From Polaribacter irgensii 23-P (GTDB lineage: Bacteria; Bacteroidota; Bacteroidia; Flavobacteriales; Flavobacteriaceae), in assembly GCF_000153225.1 (NCBI RefSeq), contig NZ_CH724148.1, positions 810,640 to 874,639 on the forward strand: DNA of 64,000 bases, read 5' to 3'. Of the stretch, positions 28,238 to 36,834 are shown in pieces; position 1 is the first letter of the stretch; each line of letters begins with the position of its first letter. The notes under the pieces were generated by a model, which was not told the origin of the DNA, searched no databases, and saw nothing but the letters and a program-made list of their open reading frames with translations. The translations under genes and the position numbers were made by a program.

Positions 28238-29029
28238 ATGAGCGCATTAGTAATTTTAAAAAACGAAAATTGTCAGGTTGTTATTGAAAAAGGAGAGTTG
28301 ATCAGTTTTCAGAAAGACACAAAAGAATACATCCATCAAAAAGGAAGCAAAGGTTGGGGAAATTCTGATATTGAAATGTTTCCAGTAATCGGTCCTATCT
28401 CTAAAAATAATTTTAGAGTACACACCGAAAAAGGAGATGCAATTCAAGACCAGCACGGATTTTTACGAGAACTTGAGTATACTTTAACTGCTTCAAATGA
28501 TACAACTGCAAAACTTGTAAAAACGTACAAAAAAAACACTCAAATACAAAATAGTAAATTTCCGCTAAAATCTTCTGAAGAAAAATTGTCATGGCCTTTT
28601 GATTTTAATTTTGAAAAACAGTTTCACCTAGAAAACGATGTTTTAAAAATAACATTTGTCCTTACTTCTGAAAAAGGCATGCCCTTTATGTTAGGGTATC
28701 ACCCTGCATTTTTGTTGTCTGACACGGGTACGGAAACCGTTGTTTGTAAAGGAGAAAAAATCACTTTAGACGCCATTTTTAAAGCAGGACACAATGCCTT
28801 TCCTCTTTTAAATTCAGATAAAATTATTTTAGAAAATACCGGTAAAAATTCCTTGGAAATTTCCATGGAAGGTTTTGGTAATTTAATGCTTTGGACACCT
28901 TCTTTTAATATGTTGTGTGTAGAGCCCATTACGCAATACACCTCGTATACAGACGAGAAATTCTCAGAGAAAAACATGCGTTTATCAGAAGGGGAAAATA
29001 TCTTTTCTATGACAATCAAAGTTTTATAA
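28238..29029 (+). CDS. Aldose 1-epimerase family protein
   Basis: 263-residue cytoplasmic beta-sandwich protein of the galactose-mutarotase superfamily. The landmark GYHPAFLL (with the conserved His) and the acidic region [11 protein letters not shown] near the C-terminus match the YeaD/LacX-type branch. Members interconvert anomers of sugars or sugar phosphates; the true substrate is unknown. It is followed after one base by the pseudouridine synthase gene, so the two form an operon. Confidence 0.85.
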   Translation: MSALVILKNENCQVVIEKGELISFQKDTKEYIHQKGSKGWGNSDIEMFPVIGPISKNNFRVHTEKGDAIQDQHGFLRELEYTLTASNDTTAKLVKTYKKNTQIQNSKFPLKSSEEKLSWPFDFNFEKQFHLENDVLKITFVLTSEKGMPFMLGYHPAFLLSDTGTETVVCKGEKITLDAIFKAGHNAFPLLNSDKIILENTGKNSLEISMEGFGNLMLWTPSFNMLCVEPITQYTSYTDEKFSEKNMRLSEGENIFSMTIKVL

Positions 29030-29030
29030 T

Positions 29031-29600
29031 TTGATAAAAAGTCACCGTCATTTTATGGTACACAAACCTTGGGGAATGATTTCACAGTTTGTAAACCCTG
29101 CCAAACGAAAGAAAACACTGTTAGGCGATTTGTACGGTTTCCCAGAAGGAACAATGGCAATTGGACGTCTCGACGTACCGTCAGAAGGATTGCTTTTATT
29201 GACCACTGACGGCAAAGTTTCTGCTGAAATTAGGAGCAATGCATATGAAAAAGAATACTATGTACAAGTAGATGGAATCATGACAGCTGCAGCCTTAGAA
29301 AACTTAAAAACGGGTGTAGAGATTGGTTTTAAAGGTACCAAGTATGTTACAAAACCAGGAAAAGCAATGCTTCTTAAAGATCCTAGATTCCCTTTGAGAA
29401 GTCAAAAAATTAGAGACGAAAGACATGGACCTACAAGTTGGATTTCTATCATTATTAAAGAAGGTAAATTTAGGCAGGTTCGAAAAATGACGGCCGCTGT
29501 CGGTTTTCCTACGTTGCGTCTCGTGAGAGTTCGAATCGGTACAATGAAACTGGGAGAATTGGCAATTGGTGCAGTAGTGGAAGTTGAAAAATTTACTTAA
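29031..29600 (+). CDS. 23S rRNA pseudouridine synthase, RluE/RsuA family
   Basis: Isomerises a specific uridine in ribosomal RNA. 189 residues, catalytic-Asp motif GRLDVPSEGLLLLTTDG, then EKEYYVQVDG and the C-terminal EGKFRQVRKMTAAVG helix. There is no S4 domain, as in RluE. A TTG start at 29031 is preferred because the next ATG (29055) would remove residues HRHFMVHKP that belong to the fold; it begins one base after the epimerase stop. Confidence 0.88.
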   Translation: MIKSHRHFMVHKPWGMISQFVNPAKRKKTLLGDLYGFPEGTMAIGRLDVPSEGLLLLTTDGKVSAEIRSNAYEKEYYVQVDGIMTAAALENLKTGVEIGFKGTKYVTKPGKAMLLKDPRFPLRSQKIRDERHGPTSWISIIIKEGKFRQVRKMTAAVGFPTLRLVRVRIGTMKLGELAIGAVVEVEKFT

Positions 29601-29610
29601 AAATGTAAAA

Positions 29611-29643
29611 AAAAAGAGAAGCAATGTTGCTTCTCTTTTTTTT
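29611..29643. terminator. Bidirectional hairpin terminator
   Basis: Perfect inverted repeat AGAGAAGCAA/TTGCTTCTCT (29615-29624 and 29627-29636) flanked by A on the left and T on the right, between convergent genes. Confidence 0.85.
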
Positions 29644-29659
29644 ATCTCCTACAGTTCAA

Positions 29660-30247
29660 TTAAAGTTCAAAACCAACATACAATTGCCAAACTTCATTTT
29701 TTGGTTTATTATCGTCATAAATATCCTTTTGTCCCAAATGATACCTTGCACCGATCGTTAAGCCCGCATCACTTTTAAATCCAGCACCTACATTGGCACC
29801 CCAATCAAAACTACTAGGCTCTAATTCTTTTGATGTGTCTCCAAAAAGACGTCCAGAATCATAGGTTTCTTTATGTGATATTGAAAACCCTACTTGCGGT
29901 CCAGCCTCTAAAAAAAAACTTTTCACAGGATAAAACTTAAACATCAAAGGAATGTTTAGATAGTCTATTTTTTGAGTAAAAATCCCGTCTTCGTCTGTAA
30001 CTTTATACCCTTGCTGCGAGTACAATATTTCTGGCTGTATCGAGAAATATTTCCCAATATAGGACTCTCCATAAACCCCAATATGAAACCCGTGTAATTT
30101 TGTGGTTTGTGACGCTCCATCAATAAGTACAGAAGATAAATTATACCCCCCTTTAATTCCTGCTGTCGCCTTATTCTTTTGATTCTGTGCGTTTAATAAT
30201 GTACTACTGATAAGCATCATTATAGCTAATATATATACTTTTTTCAT
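29660..30247 (-). CDS. PorT-like outer-membrane beta-barrel protein
   Basis: 195 residues with a signal peptide (KKVYILAIMMLISSTLLNAQ) and the outer-membrane beta-barrel domain common in Bacteroidota: GIKGGYNLSS at the start, FSIQPEILYSQQGYKV, FYPVKSFFLEAGPQVGFS and a terminal beta-strand ending in aromatic/hydrophobic residues (YVGFEL). The ATG at 30247 directly precedes the signal peptide; an upstream ATG at 30277 adds a hydrophilic leader and is unlikely. It lies 16 bases downstream of the metalloprotease gene and may be co-transcribed. Role unknown. Confidence 0.82.
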   Translation of the reverse strand: MKKVYILAIMMLISSTLLNAQNQKNKATAGIKGGYNLSSVLIDGASQTTKLHGFHIGVYGESYIGKYFSIQPEILYSQQGYKVTDEDGIFTQKIDYLNIPLMFKFYPVKSFFLEAGPQVGFSISHKETYDSGRLFGDTSKELEPSSFDWGANVGAGFKSDAGLTIGARYHLGQKDIYDDNKPKNEVWQLYVGFEL

Positions 30248-30263
30248 TTTTTGTGTTTTAAAA

Positions 30264-31046
30264 TTATCGTCCTCCATTTGCCTTTAAGTCTGCTACACAC
30301 TGTGCATCTAAAGTTGGCACCTCTCCTTCTGAAAATAAACTCCCGATTCCTTGACTTGTTTCTGCTGCCCAAAACATTAAACAATTTTCTTCGTCACAAT
30401 GCTTTGGATGTGCTGCATCTTCGTGATCGCTTTGTACAGCTGTTCCTAAGTTTGTCAATCCTAAAATATGTCCAAACTCATGGTGAATTACAGACGATTC
30501 TAATAAATTTTTCTCTGGCTCAAAAACGCCACCACTAAGCCCCTGTATTGTTTCTTCATAAATAACAAAGGAAGTATTCCAGTACGCAGCTCCTAAGATT
30601 GAGCCTTGATCTGTATCTTTAGAAGATTTCCCATCAATAAATAATACCCAAATAGCAATTGTTGAATTCGTATTGTATTTCGTCCTGTTCTCCTTTTCAA
30701 TAACGACAACTTCATCTAAGGTGTATACTGTATTTCCTGTAGCTGAAATTTTCTTTTCAATAAAAGTGATTCCTTCTGTTTTAAAAGTAGTGTTTTGAAT
30801 AAAATTTTTAAAGTTACGCATCGCTTTTTCTGTTGGCTTGAAACCTTCAATATACCCCACTTCTACGATCATCTTTTTAAAAGTAGTCGCAGAGAGCAGA
30901 TCATTGGCAGAAGAACCTGTCCTTTGTTTATTTGAAGAGGTGTTCAAGGGAGTACTACTATTTGGATCCTCAAGTTCTTCAGATTCTGAACTACACGCAA
31001 AAAGAATACTACATGCTAAAGCTACTTTTAAAATACATTGTTTCAT
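30264..31046 (-). CDS. Surface/periplasmic lipoprotein zinc metalloprotease
   Basis: 260 residues. A lipoprotein signal ends FAC at residue 18, followed by a Ser/Asn-rich linker. The catalytic signature is HEFGHILG (His189, Glu190, His193, Gly196), i.e. HExxHxxG as in metzincins, but the metzincin third-ligand position is Asn199; His208 or His213 may serve instead. Downstream C217-x4-C222-L-M224 recalls the CX4CXM Met-turn of archaemetzincins, although the 17-residue-spaced second Cys pair is missing. The gene follows a repeat-rich lipoprotein on the same strand across a hairpin. Substrate unknown. Confidence 0.82.
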   Translation of the reverse strand: MKQCILKVALACSILFACSSESEELEDPNSSTPLNTSSNKQRTGSSANDLLSATTFKKMIVEVGYIEGFKPTEKAMRNFKNFIQNTTFKTEGITFIEKKISATGNTVYTLDEVVVIEKENRTKYNTNSTIAIWVLFIDGKSSKDTDQGSILGAAYWNTSFVIYEETIQGLSGGVFEPEKNLLESSVIHHEFGHILGLTNLGTAVQSDHEDAAHPKHCDEENCLMFWAAETSQGIGSLFSEGEVPTLDAQCVADLKANGGR

Positions 31047-31063
31047 ATCATCTGTTTTTAAAA

Positions 31064-31101
31064 CTTTACAACGATTACCTCTTCTTGCAATCGTTGCAAA
31101 G
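31064..31101 (-). other. Hairpin between lipoprotein and metalloprotease genes
   Basis: CTTT-a-CAACGATT pairs with AATCGTTG-c-AAAG around a 12-base loop (12 pairs, one internal mismatch). It could act as a processing site, attenuator or partial terminator setting the relative expression of the two genes; the T-rich tail on the minus strand is short. Confidence 0.5.
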
Positions 31102-31125
31102 TTATCATCAACTAACTATTATTGT

Positions 31126-32178
31126 TTATATCTTCTGAAAAGCTAAAGTTACAGAAGCATCTGTCTTACTGGTAAATGTAACTAAAGTATTACTGTAAGT
31201 ATTTACAATCCAGTCGTTATTTAATGCACTTACAGCTGTATTGCTTCCAAAATTAATATTTAAAAAAGCCGTTGTTTCTGAACTTACTTCATACGTTCCC
31301 GATATATCTACCAGTGCTATATTTACATTGTTTTTAGCAATCAGCTCTAAATCGTTCGTAAATTCAAAGATGTAATCCGCATAATCACTCGCAGTATCTG
31401 CACCACCTGTAACAAAAGTTTCAACTTGAAAAGTTGCCCCACTCAACACAGCTTCCACTTCTGTTGCAGTGTCTGCAGCTTCATCTTCCTCATCTTCTGT
31501 TTGAGTACACTCTGAAATTGCATTTTGAAAATCTGCATCACTGTTAATTTCTAATACCGATCCATTACTTAATACTGCGCTCACAGGATAGTCCACAGAA
31601 AATAATGCATCTGACTCTAAATCTGTTATAAATACATACAATTGTTTTTCGGACTGTATCACAACGCTTCCAGTCTGCTCTAACCTAATATTATACGTTA
31701 GTATTGTCATTGGAAAATTGATGGTCACACAAGAAACTGCGTCTTCTCCAGATGCTTCTGCCCGTTCACAGTCCTTTTGTAATGCGTCAAAATCAGATTG
31801 ATTACTTACCACAATAGTTGAATAACTACTGGTTCTTACATTGATTGGAAAATTAAAAGTAACCGTATCACTATCGTCATTAAATTTTCCGATAGTATTT
31901 AAAGCCAGCGATAAATCTTGGCTAGTGACTAATACAATCCTTTGACCGTTTATTGCAGCTGTCAACGGGAATAATAATTCTGTACAAGAGTTTCCATCTA
32001 AAAAATCGTCATTAGAACCGTCATTCATCGCTGCTCTTTTGTAATTTGATGCTGTTGGAGATGCTGCTGAATTTGCATTGGGATTGGTTCCTACTTCTGA
32101 ACTTTCTTCACTTTGACAAGAGGTAAAACCAAATACTGCTATTAAAGCAATTACTGTAATTAATTTTAGTGTTTTCAT
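31126..32178 (-). CDS. Secreted lipoprotein with four internal repeats
   Basis: 350 residues. The signal ends GFTSC (lipidated Cys21), followed by a flexible Ser/Asn-rich stretch. The next 180 residues hold four divergent copies of a repeat of about 35-45 residues with the pattern F/Y-P-hydrophobic, a short strand, G/S-x-V-x-I/V, then a D/E-L helix often ending in Cys: LLFPLTAAINGQ, FNFPINVRTSSY, INFPMTILTYNI and VDYPVSAVLSNG. A separate beta-rich C-terminal domain follows a very acidic linker. I know no function. It is divergent from the ECF sigma gene and likely co-expressed with the metalloprotease. Confidence 0.75.
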   Translation of the reverse strand: MKTLKLITVIALIAVFGFTSCQSEESSEVGTNPNANSAASPTASNYKRAAMNDGSNDDFLDGNSCTELLFPLTAAINGQRIVLVTSQDLSLALNTIGKFNDDSDTVTFNFPINVRTSSYSTIVVSNQSDFDALQKDCERAEASGEDAVSCVTINFPMTILTYNIRLEQTGSVVIQSEKQLYVFITDLESDALFSVDYPVSAVLSNGSVLEINSDADFQNAISECTQTEDEEDEAADTATEVEAVLSGATFQVETFVTGGADTASDYADYIFEFTNDLELIAKNNVNIALVDISGTYEVSSETTAFLNINFGSNTAVSALNNDWIVNTYSNTLVTFTSKTDASVTLAFQKI

Positions 32179-32217
32179 TTTGATAAATTTTTATAATTAA
32201 TATTTCCTTTTCTACAA

Positions 32218-32242
32218 GTAAAACAACTAACGGTTGTTTTAC
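32218..32242. promoter_or_regulatory. Perfect inverted repeat in the divergent promoter region
   Basis: GTAAAACAAC (32218-32227) and GTTGTTTTAC (32233-32242) form a perfect 10-bp palindrome with a 5-base centre, 40 bases before the lipoprotein start. It may be an operator or a 5'-leader hairpin. It overlaps the first of two promoter-like direct repeats. Confidence 0.5.
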
Positions 32243-32321
32243 CCTAATTTCGTTATTGAAGAACTCACTACAAGCCATTCTATAGATAAGACAACTACAC
32301 TTTTAATTACCCTACCTTCGT
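32223..32321 (+). promoter_or_regulatory. Two direct promoter-like repeats upstream of the ECF sigma gene
   Basis: The blocks at 32223-32253 and 32291-32321 share ACAACTA, then nine mostly variable bases, then TTACCCTAnnTTCGT, with 22 of 31 positions identical and the same spacing. Their right ends resemble a -7 element (TAnnTTcG). The second lies 38 bases before the sigma ATG. They could be binding sites for this or another sigma factor. Confidence 0.5.
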
Positions 32322-32358
32322 GACCTGAAAAAGCATTGTTTTTCTTTCAACCCCCTAT

Positions 32359-32868
32359 ATGGCGTATAAATCTCTTTGTAGTGAACGTTTTTTTAATGAG
32401 TTCTATGTTACACACATACAGGCTGCTAGTAATTTTGCGTACTACAAGTCTGGTGACCAAAGTGCTTCTTTGGATTTAGCACAAGAAGGATTTATAAAGG
32501 TCTGGGAAAATTGCAGTAAAATTGACATTTTAAAAGCGAAATCCTACTTATTTACTATTATTAACAATCTTTTCTTAAATACCATAAAACACCAAAAAGT
32601 TGTTTTTACCTATGCTAAAAACAGCCCTTATTTAGACGTTGATAACCAAAGTCCGGAATATTTACTGGAAGAAGAAGAGTTTAAAGACAAACTTAAAAGC
32701 GCAATTCTAGAGCTAACTGAAAAAGAGCGCAGTGTTTTTCTAATGCACAGAATTGATGGAAAAAAATATAAAGAAATTGCAGTACTCTTAGAAATATCCC
32801 AAAAAGCAGTAGAAAAAAGAATGTCGGCGGCATTAAAAAAACTGAGAATTAAAATAGATGGTATTTAA
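32359..32868 (+). CDS. ECF RNA polymerase sigma factor (FecI-like)
   Basis: 169-residue sigma-70 family regulator lacking region 1. Region 2 spans roughly residues 20-75 (DLAQEGFIKVWEN, YLFTIINNLFLN); region 4 covers 112-165 (LTEKERSVFLMHRIDG, then the helix-turn-helix ISQKAVEKRMSAALKKLR). In Bacteroidota such factors pair with FecR anti-sigma proteins and TonB receptors that sense an external ligand, exactly the order here. It is 48 bases upstream of the fecR-like gene. Confidence 0.92.
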   Translation: MAYKSLCSERFFNEFYVTHIQAASNFAYYKSGDQSASLDLAQEGFIKVWENCSKIDILKAKSYLFTIINNLFLNTIKHQKVVFTYAKNSPYLDVDNQSPEYLLEEEEFKDKLKSAILELTEKERSVFLMHRIDGKKYKEIAVLLEISQKAVEKRMSAALKKLRIKIDGI

Positions 32869-32880
32869 GGTAGGGTAAAC
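32866..32880 (-). promoter_or_regulatory. Inverted third copy of the TTACCCTACCTT motif
   Basis: Read on the minus strand, the sequence just after the sigma gene contains TTTACCCTACCTT, whose TTACCCTACCTT is identical to the core of the repeat at 32307. It lies between the sigma stop and the fecR-like start and points back into the sigma gene. Confidence 0.35.
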
Positions 32881-32916
32881 ACCTTTTTAATTGTTAGATA
32901 AATAGAAGCATAAAAA

Positions 32917-33831
32917 ATGGAAGAAAATAACGACTTCTTAAAGTGGATCAACGGAGAAAGCTCTGACAAAGAACTTGTGCGTTTAAAAGAAAAAGAAAAC
33001 TTTAAAACCTTAGAAAAAATTGCTCATTATTCTTCTCAAATAGCAACGCCGAAAATAGACATTGCTCACGCCTTAAAAGCCTTAGAAGTCAAAAAGAAAA
33101 AAACGGTGAATAGCGGAAAGCTAATTCTATTTCGCACCAAACGGCTTTATAAATATGCCGCAGCCGTTGTTCTTTTATTTACAAGCGTATACTATCTGAC
33201 ATTAAATTCTGAAACTACCCTTAAAACAGAATTTGCACAGAGACAACGTTTTAATCTACCAGACAACTCAGAAGTGATTTTAAATGCAAATTCTGAAATT
33301 TCTTACACTAAAGAGGATTGGAATCGCACTAGAAATATTTCTCTAAATGGAGAAGCTTACTTTAAAGTTCAAAAAGGAGAAAAGTTTACGGTACAAACAA
33401 CTTTAGGGGATATTAGTGTCTTAGGTACCCAATTTAATGTAAAGAAAAGAGCACACTATTTTGAGGTTAAAACGTACGAGGGTCTTGTTCGGGTGCACTA
33501 TAAAAACACGTTTATTGAATTGCCCAAAGGGGCTGTTTTTAAAGTAATAAACGGTGTAATTGACCTTAACACCACTTTTAATATCCAAAGAAAAACTTGG
33601 TTACAAAAAGAATCTAACTTTAAAAGTACCCCATTACAGTTCGTTTTAGAAGAGATAGAAAACCAATTTGATTGTACAATTGAAACCAAAAACATTAATT
33701 TAAGTACGCTATACTCTGGCGGCTTTTCTCACGGTGACCTAAATATTGCCTTACAATCTGTTACCATTCCTTTACAATTGTCCTATGAGATAAAAGGTAA
33801 AAAAATTACCCTTTACAACTATGTGCGCTAG
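32917..33831 (+). CDS. FecR-family anti-sigma factor
   Basis: 304 residues: a cytoplasmic N-terminal domain (1-75) to bind the sigma factor, one membrane helix (about 78-95, YKYAAAVVLLFTSVYYLTL), the periplasmic FecR domain (FNLPDNSEVILNANSEISY, GEAYFKVQKGEKFTV, LGTQFNV) and a C-terminal DUF4974-type domain (PLQFVLEEIENQFDCTIE). It relays the state of the TonB receptor to the sigma factor. Its 3' end overlaps the receptor gene by 11 bases. Confidence 0.93.
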   Translation: MEENNDFLKWINGESSDKELVRLKEKENFKTLEKIAHYSSQIATPKIDIAHALKALEVKKKKTVNSGKLILFRTKRLYKYAAAVVLLFTSVYYLTLNSETTLKTEFAQRQRFNLPDNSEVILNANSEISYTKEDWNRTRNISLNGEAYFKVQKGEKFTVQTTLGDISVLGTQFNVKKRAHYFEVKTYEGLVRVHYKNTFIELPKGAVFKVINGVIDLNTTFNIQRKTWLQKESNFKSTPLQFVLEEIENQFDCTIETKNINLSTLYSGGFSHGDLNIALQSVTIPLQLSYEIKGKKITLYNYVR

Positions 33832-36352
33832 AACCCGTAATACCATACTTTTATTTTTACTAAGTATAAGTTTTACGTACGCTCAAAACCCCAACAACAA
33901 CAAAACTTTATCTTCTATTTTAACAGCACTTGAAAAAAAATACGACATTAAGTTTTCTTTTTCTGATGTAGATATAGAAAATATATTTATTGCAGAACCT
34001 CCAAAGAAAATTACAAAAGAGGAACTTTTAGTTCTTTTAAATAAAAAAACACAATTACAATTTACTGCTTTGGGTGATCGCTATGTTACCATCTCTTTTT
34101 TAAATAAAATGGTTGCTATCTGTGGCACTATTTTAGACGCCGATTTATCTCAACCTTTATTATTAGCTTCTATAAAAGTAAACGGCTTCCAAATAGGAAC
34201 CACATCAGACGCAATGGGAACTTTTTATTTAAAAGAGGTCCCTATAAAATCGACTGTTAGCATCTCTTTTGTTGGCTATAAAACGAAACAGATCACTGCC
34301 AAAGAATTGTTTTCTAATACCACTTGTGCACCCCTCTTCTTAATCGAAAAAGTGGAAGAGCTATCTGAAATCACTATGCCCAGACTCTTAACTTCTGGTT
34401 TACAAAAAAAGGCAGATGGAAGCATTGTTTTAAACACCGAAAAATTCGGAATTCTACCTGGTTTAATTGCACCTGATATTTTAAAAACAATTAAAATTCT
34501 ACCTGGTATAGAAAGTGTTAATGAAAACATTTCTAATATTAACGTCCGTGGGGGCACAAGCGATCAAAACCTAATGCTCTGGGATGGAATTAAAATGTAT
34601 CATTCAGGTCATTTTTTTGGACTCATCTCTGCGTATAATCCCTACTTAACAAAAAAGGTTTCGGTTACTAAAAATGGGACTAGTAGCGCTTTCTCAGATG
34701 GCGTTTCAGCGACTGTAAATATGGAAACTAACGATAAAATAACCAACATCCTTTCTGGTGGAGCAGGGTTTAATTTATTAAGTTCTGATGCCTTTGTAGA
34801 GGTTCCAATTAAAAAGGATTTGGCAATACATGTTTCTGCTAGAAGATCTTTCACAGACCTTGTAAATACCCCTACATATGCAAATTACTTTTCACGAAGT
34901 TTTCAAGACAATTCAATTTCATCGAATACTGTAAATAATACAGAATCCAATTTTTATTTTTATGATTACTCTTTTAAACTTCTCTACGATATTGGAGACA
35001 ATCATAAAATACGCGCCAATTTTATCCACATAAAAAACAGTTTAGAATATGTAGAACAATATAACGAAAATGCGCTAACAATCGAGGAGAACAGTACTTT
35101 AAAACAGGAAAATTTAGGGGGTAAGATAGGATGGAATGCCAACTGGAACTCTAAATTCTCGACGAATTTTAGTGCCTTTTTTTCAAATTATAAAATAAAT
35201 TCTTCAGATTATAATAAAGATACGGATCAATTTCAAACGCAGTTTAATAATGTCTTAGAAACCGCTATAAGGATGCACGCAAAATATGAACTTTCTGAAG
35301 CGTTCTTTTTTTCTAACGGATTTGTATTTAATGAAATTGGCATTAAAAATACGACCACAGTGAATGCGCCGACATTTTCAAAAAAAATTAAAAATATCTT
35401 ATTAAAAAGTGCGTTGTATTCCGAAATAGAATACAATAAAAAAAACACGTATATCCGTTTTGGCATTCGTGCCAACTACTTTGATAAATTTAAAAAACTT
35501 ATAATAGAACCAAGAATTGCGTTTAGACAAGAAATAAATGCGGCATTATCCTTAAGTTTAGAGGGGGAATTTAAAAATCAAACGACCGCACAAAAAATAG
35601 ATTTTGAAGATAATTTTTTAGGAATAGAAAAAAGAAGATGGATTCTTTCCGATAATAAAAACACGCCGATTATAAAAAGCAAACAAGCTTCTGTAGGAAT
35701 AGAGTACAATCAAAATAGCTTTTTTATAGACCTTACTGGATTTTACAAAAAAGTAAGTGGAATTACAGCTGCCAATCAAGGTTTTTACAACAATACACAA
35801 AATTTAAATTCAATAGGAAATTATGAAGTAAAAGGGATAGAATTCTTAATAAATAAACAAACGGAGAAGTTTAGTACTTGGTTTACTTATACATATTCAA
35901 AAAACCAATATGCGTTTGATGTATTTAATCCTAGAGTATTTACCAATAGTCTAGACCTTTCACATTCTCTAAGTACTGCTTTTAACTATGATCTTCACAA
36001 AAATTTAAAAATATCCTTCGGAGGAATTTTACGCTCAGGAAAACCATATACCAAACCTATTGTAGGGAATGAAACCATACAAAATGGAAATAGAACAATT
36101 GTAAACTATGACAGTCCTAACAAGGAACGATTGGCAAATTTTATTAGATTGGATCTTTCTGCAAGCTATCACTTACCTTTTTTTAAGAATTTAGAAGCGA
36201 CACTCCGAATAGGTTTCACAAACATTACGAATCAAAAGAATATTTTAGATTCTTATTATATTGTAGACACCACAAATGAAAATAATGTATCCCGAATTAA
36301 TAATTTTTCTTTGCCTTTTACCCCGGATTTAAGTTTTAGAGTTCAGTTTTAA
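33821..36352 (+). CDS. TonB-dependent outer-membrane receptor with an N-terminal signalling domain
   Basis: 843 residues. Signal peptide (NTILLFLLSISFTYAQ), then an STN/secretin-like signalling domain (about 25-100) that contacts the FecR protein, a carboxypeptidase-regulatory-like beta-sandwich (ICGTILDADLSQPLLLASI, 110-175), a plug with NINVRGGTSDQNLMLWDGI, and a beta-barrel ending PFTPDLSFRVQF with terminal Phe. No SusD partner lies next to it. The ligand is unknown; the length is shorter than carbohydrate SusC proteins and closer to siderophore or peptide receptors. Confidence 0.92.
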   Translation: MCARTRNTILLFLLSISFTYAQNPNNNKTLSSILTALEKKYDIKFSFSDVDIENIFIAEPPKKITKEELLVLLNKKTQLQFTALGDRYVTISFLNKMVAICGTILDADLSQPLLLASIKVNGFQIGTTSDAMGTFYLKEVPIKSTVSISFVGYKTKQITAKELFSNTTCAPLFLIEKVEELSEITMPRLLTSGLQKKADGSIVLNTEKFGILPGLIAPDILKTIKILPGIESVNENISNINVRGGTSDQNLMLWDGIKMYHSGHFFGLISAYNPYLTKKVSVTKNGTSSAFSDGVSATVNMETNDKITNILSGGAGFNLLSSDAFVEVPIKKDLAIHVSARRSFTDLVNTPTYANYFSRSFQDNSISSNTVNNTESNFYFYDYSFKLLYDIGDNHKIRANFIHIKNSLEYVEQYNENALTIEENSTLKQENLGGKIGWNANWNSKFSTNFSAFFSNYKINSSDYNKDTDQFQTQFNNVLETAIRMHAKYELSEAFFFSNGFVFNEIGIKNTTTVNAPTFSKKIKNILLKSALYSEIEYNKKNTYIRFGIRANYFDKFKKLIIEPRIAFRQEINAALSLSLEGEFKNQTTAQKIDFEDNFLGIEKRRWILSDNKNTPIIKSKQASVGIEYNQNSFFIDLTGFYKKVSGITAANQGFYNNTQNLNSIGNYEVKGIEFLINKQTEKFSTWFTYTYSKNQYAFDVFNPRVFTNSLDLSHSLSTAFNYDLHKNLKISFGGILRSGKPYTKPIVGNETIQNGNRTIVNYDSPNKERLANFIRLDLSASYHLPFFKNLEATLRIGFTNITNQKNILDSYYIVDTTNENNVSRINNFSLPFTPDLSFRVQF

Positions 36353-36354
36353 AA

Positions 36355-36795
36355 TTACGATCTTATCATTTCTATATGAGGAATTCCGTCTTCTAAATAT
36401 CCTTTTCCAACTTGTATAAAGTTGTGTGTTTCGTAAAATTTCTTTAAATATTCCTGAGCAGAAATTGTAATGGCATTTACTTTAAAATGATCTTGTACTG
36501 CTTTTATAGTGGCTTTCATTAAATCATGACCATATCCAAATTTACGTTCAGAGGCTGAAACTAAAACCCGTCCAATACTTGCATTTTCAAAATAGTCGCC
36601 AGGTTTAAAAATACGAGTATATGCGACTATCTTTTTATTTTTTCTACTAAATACGTGCAGTGACTTTTGATCTTTAAAATCAATATCTTGATACACACAG
36701 TCTTGTTCCACTACAAAAATTTCAGAACGTAACTGTAAAATTTCATACAATTCATCCACTGTAAACTCCTTAAAAGACTTGATTATAAATTCCAT
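36355..36795 (-). CDS. GNAT acetyltransferase, ElaA family
   Basis: 146 residues from the ATG at 36795, which directly precedes the conserved EFIIKSFKEFTVDELYE; an upstream ATG at 36810 adds five residues. ElaA hallmarks include LRSEIFVVEQDCVYQDID and the acetyl-CoA loop RVLVSASERKFGYGHDLM. The substrate is unknown. It converges with the TonB receptor gene with only 2 bases between the stops. Confidence 0.87.
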   Translation of the reverse strand: MEFIIKSFKEFTVDELYEILQLRSEIFVVEQDCVYQDIDFKDQKSLHVFSRKNKKIVAYTRIFKPGDYFENASIGRVLVSASERKFGYGHDLMKATIKAVQDHFKVNAITISAQEYLKKFYETHNFIQVGKGYLEDGIPHIEMIRS

Positions 36796-36834
36796 AAAAA
36801 TAAGGGTCAATATTATATTTAAAAAGACTGCTTC

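Noticed and set aside
29535..29546. GTTCGAATC, resembling a tRNA T-loop
   Set aside because: It lies inside the pseudouridine synthase coding sequence with no acceptor or anticodon stems around it.
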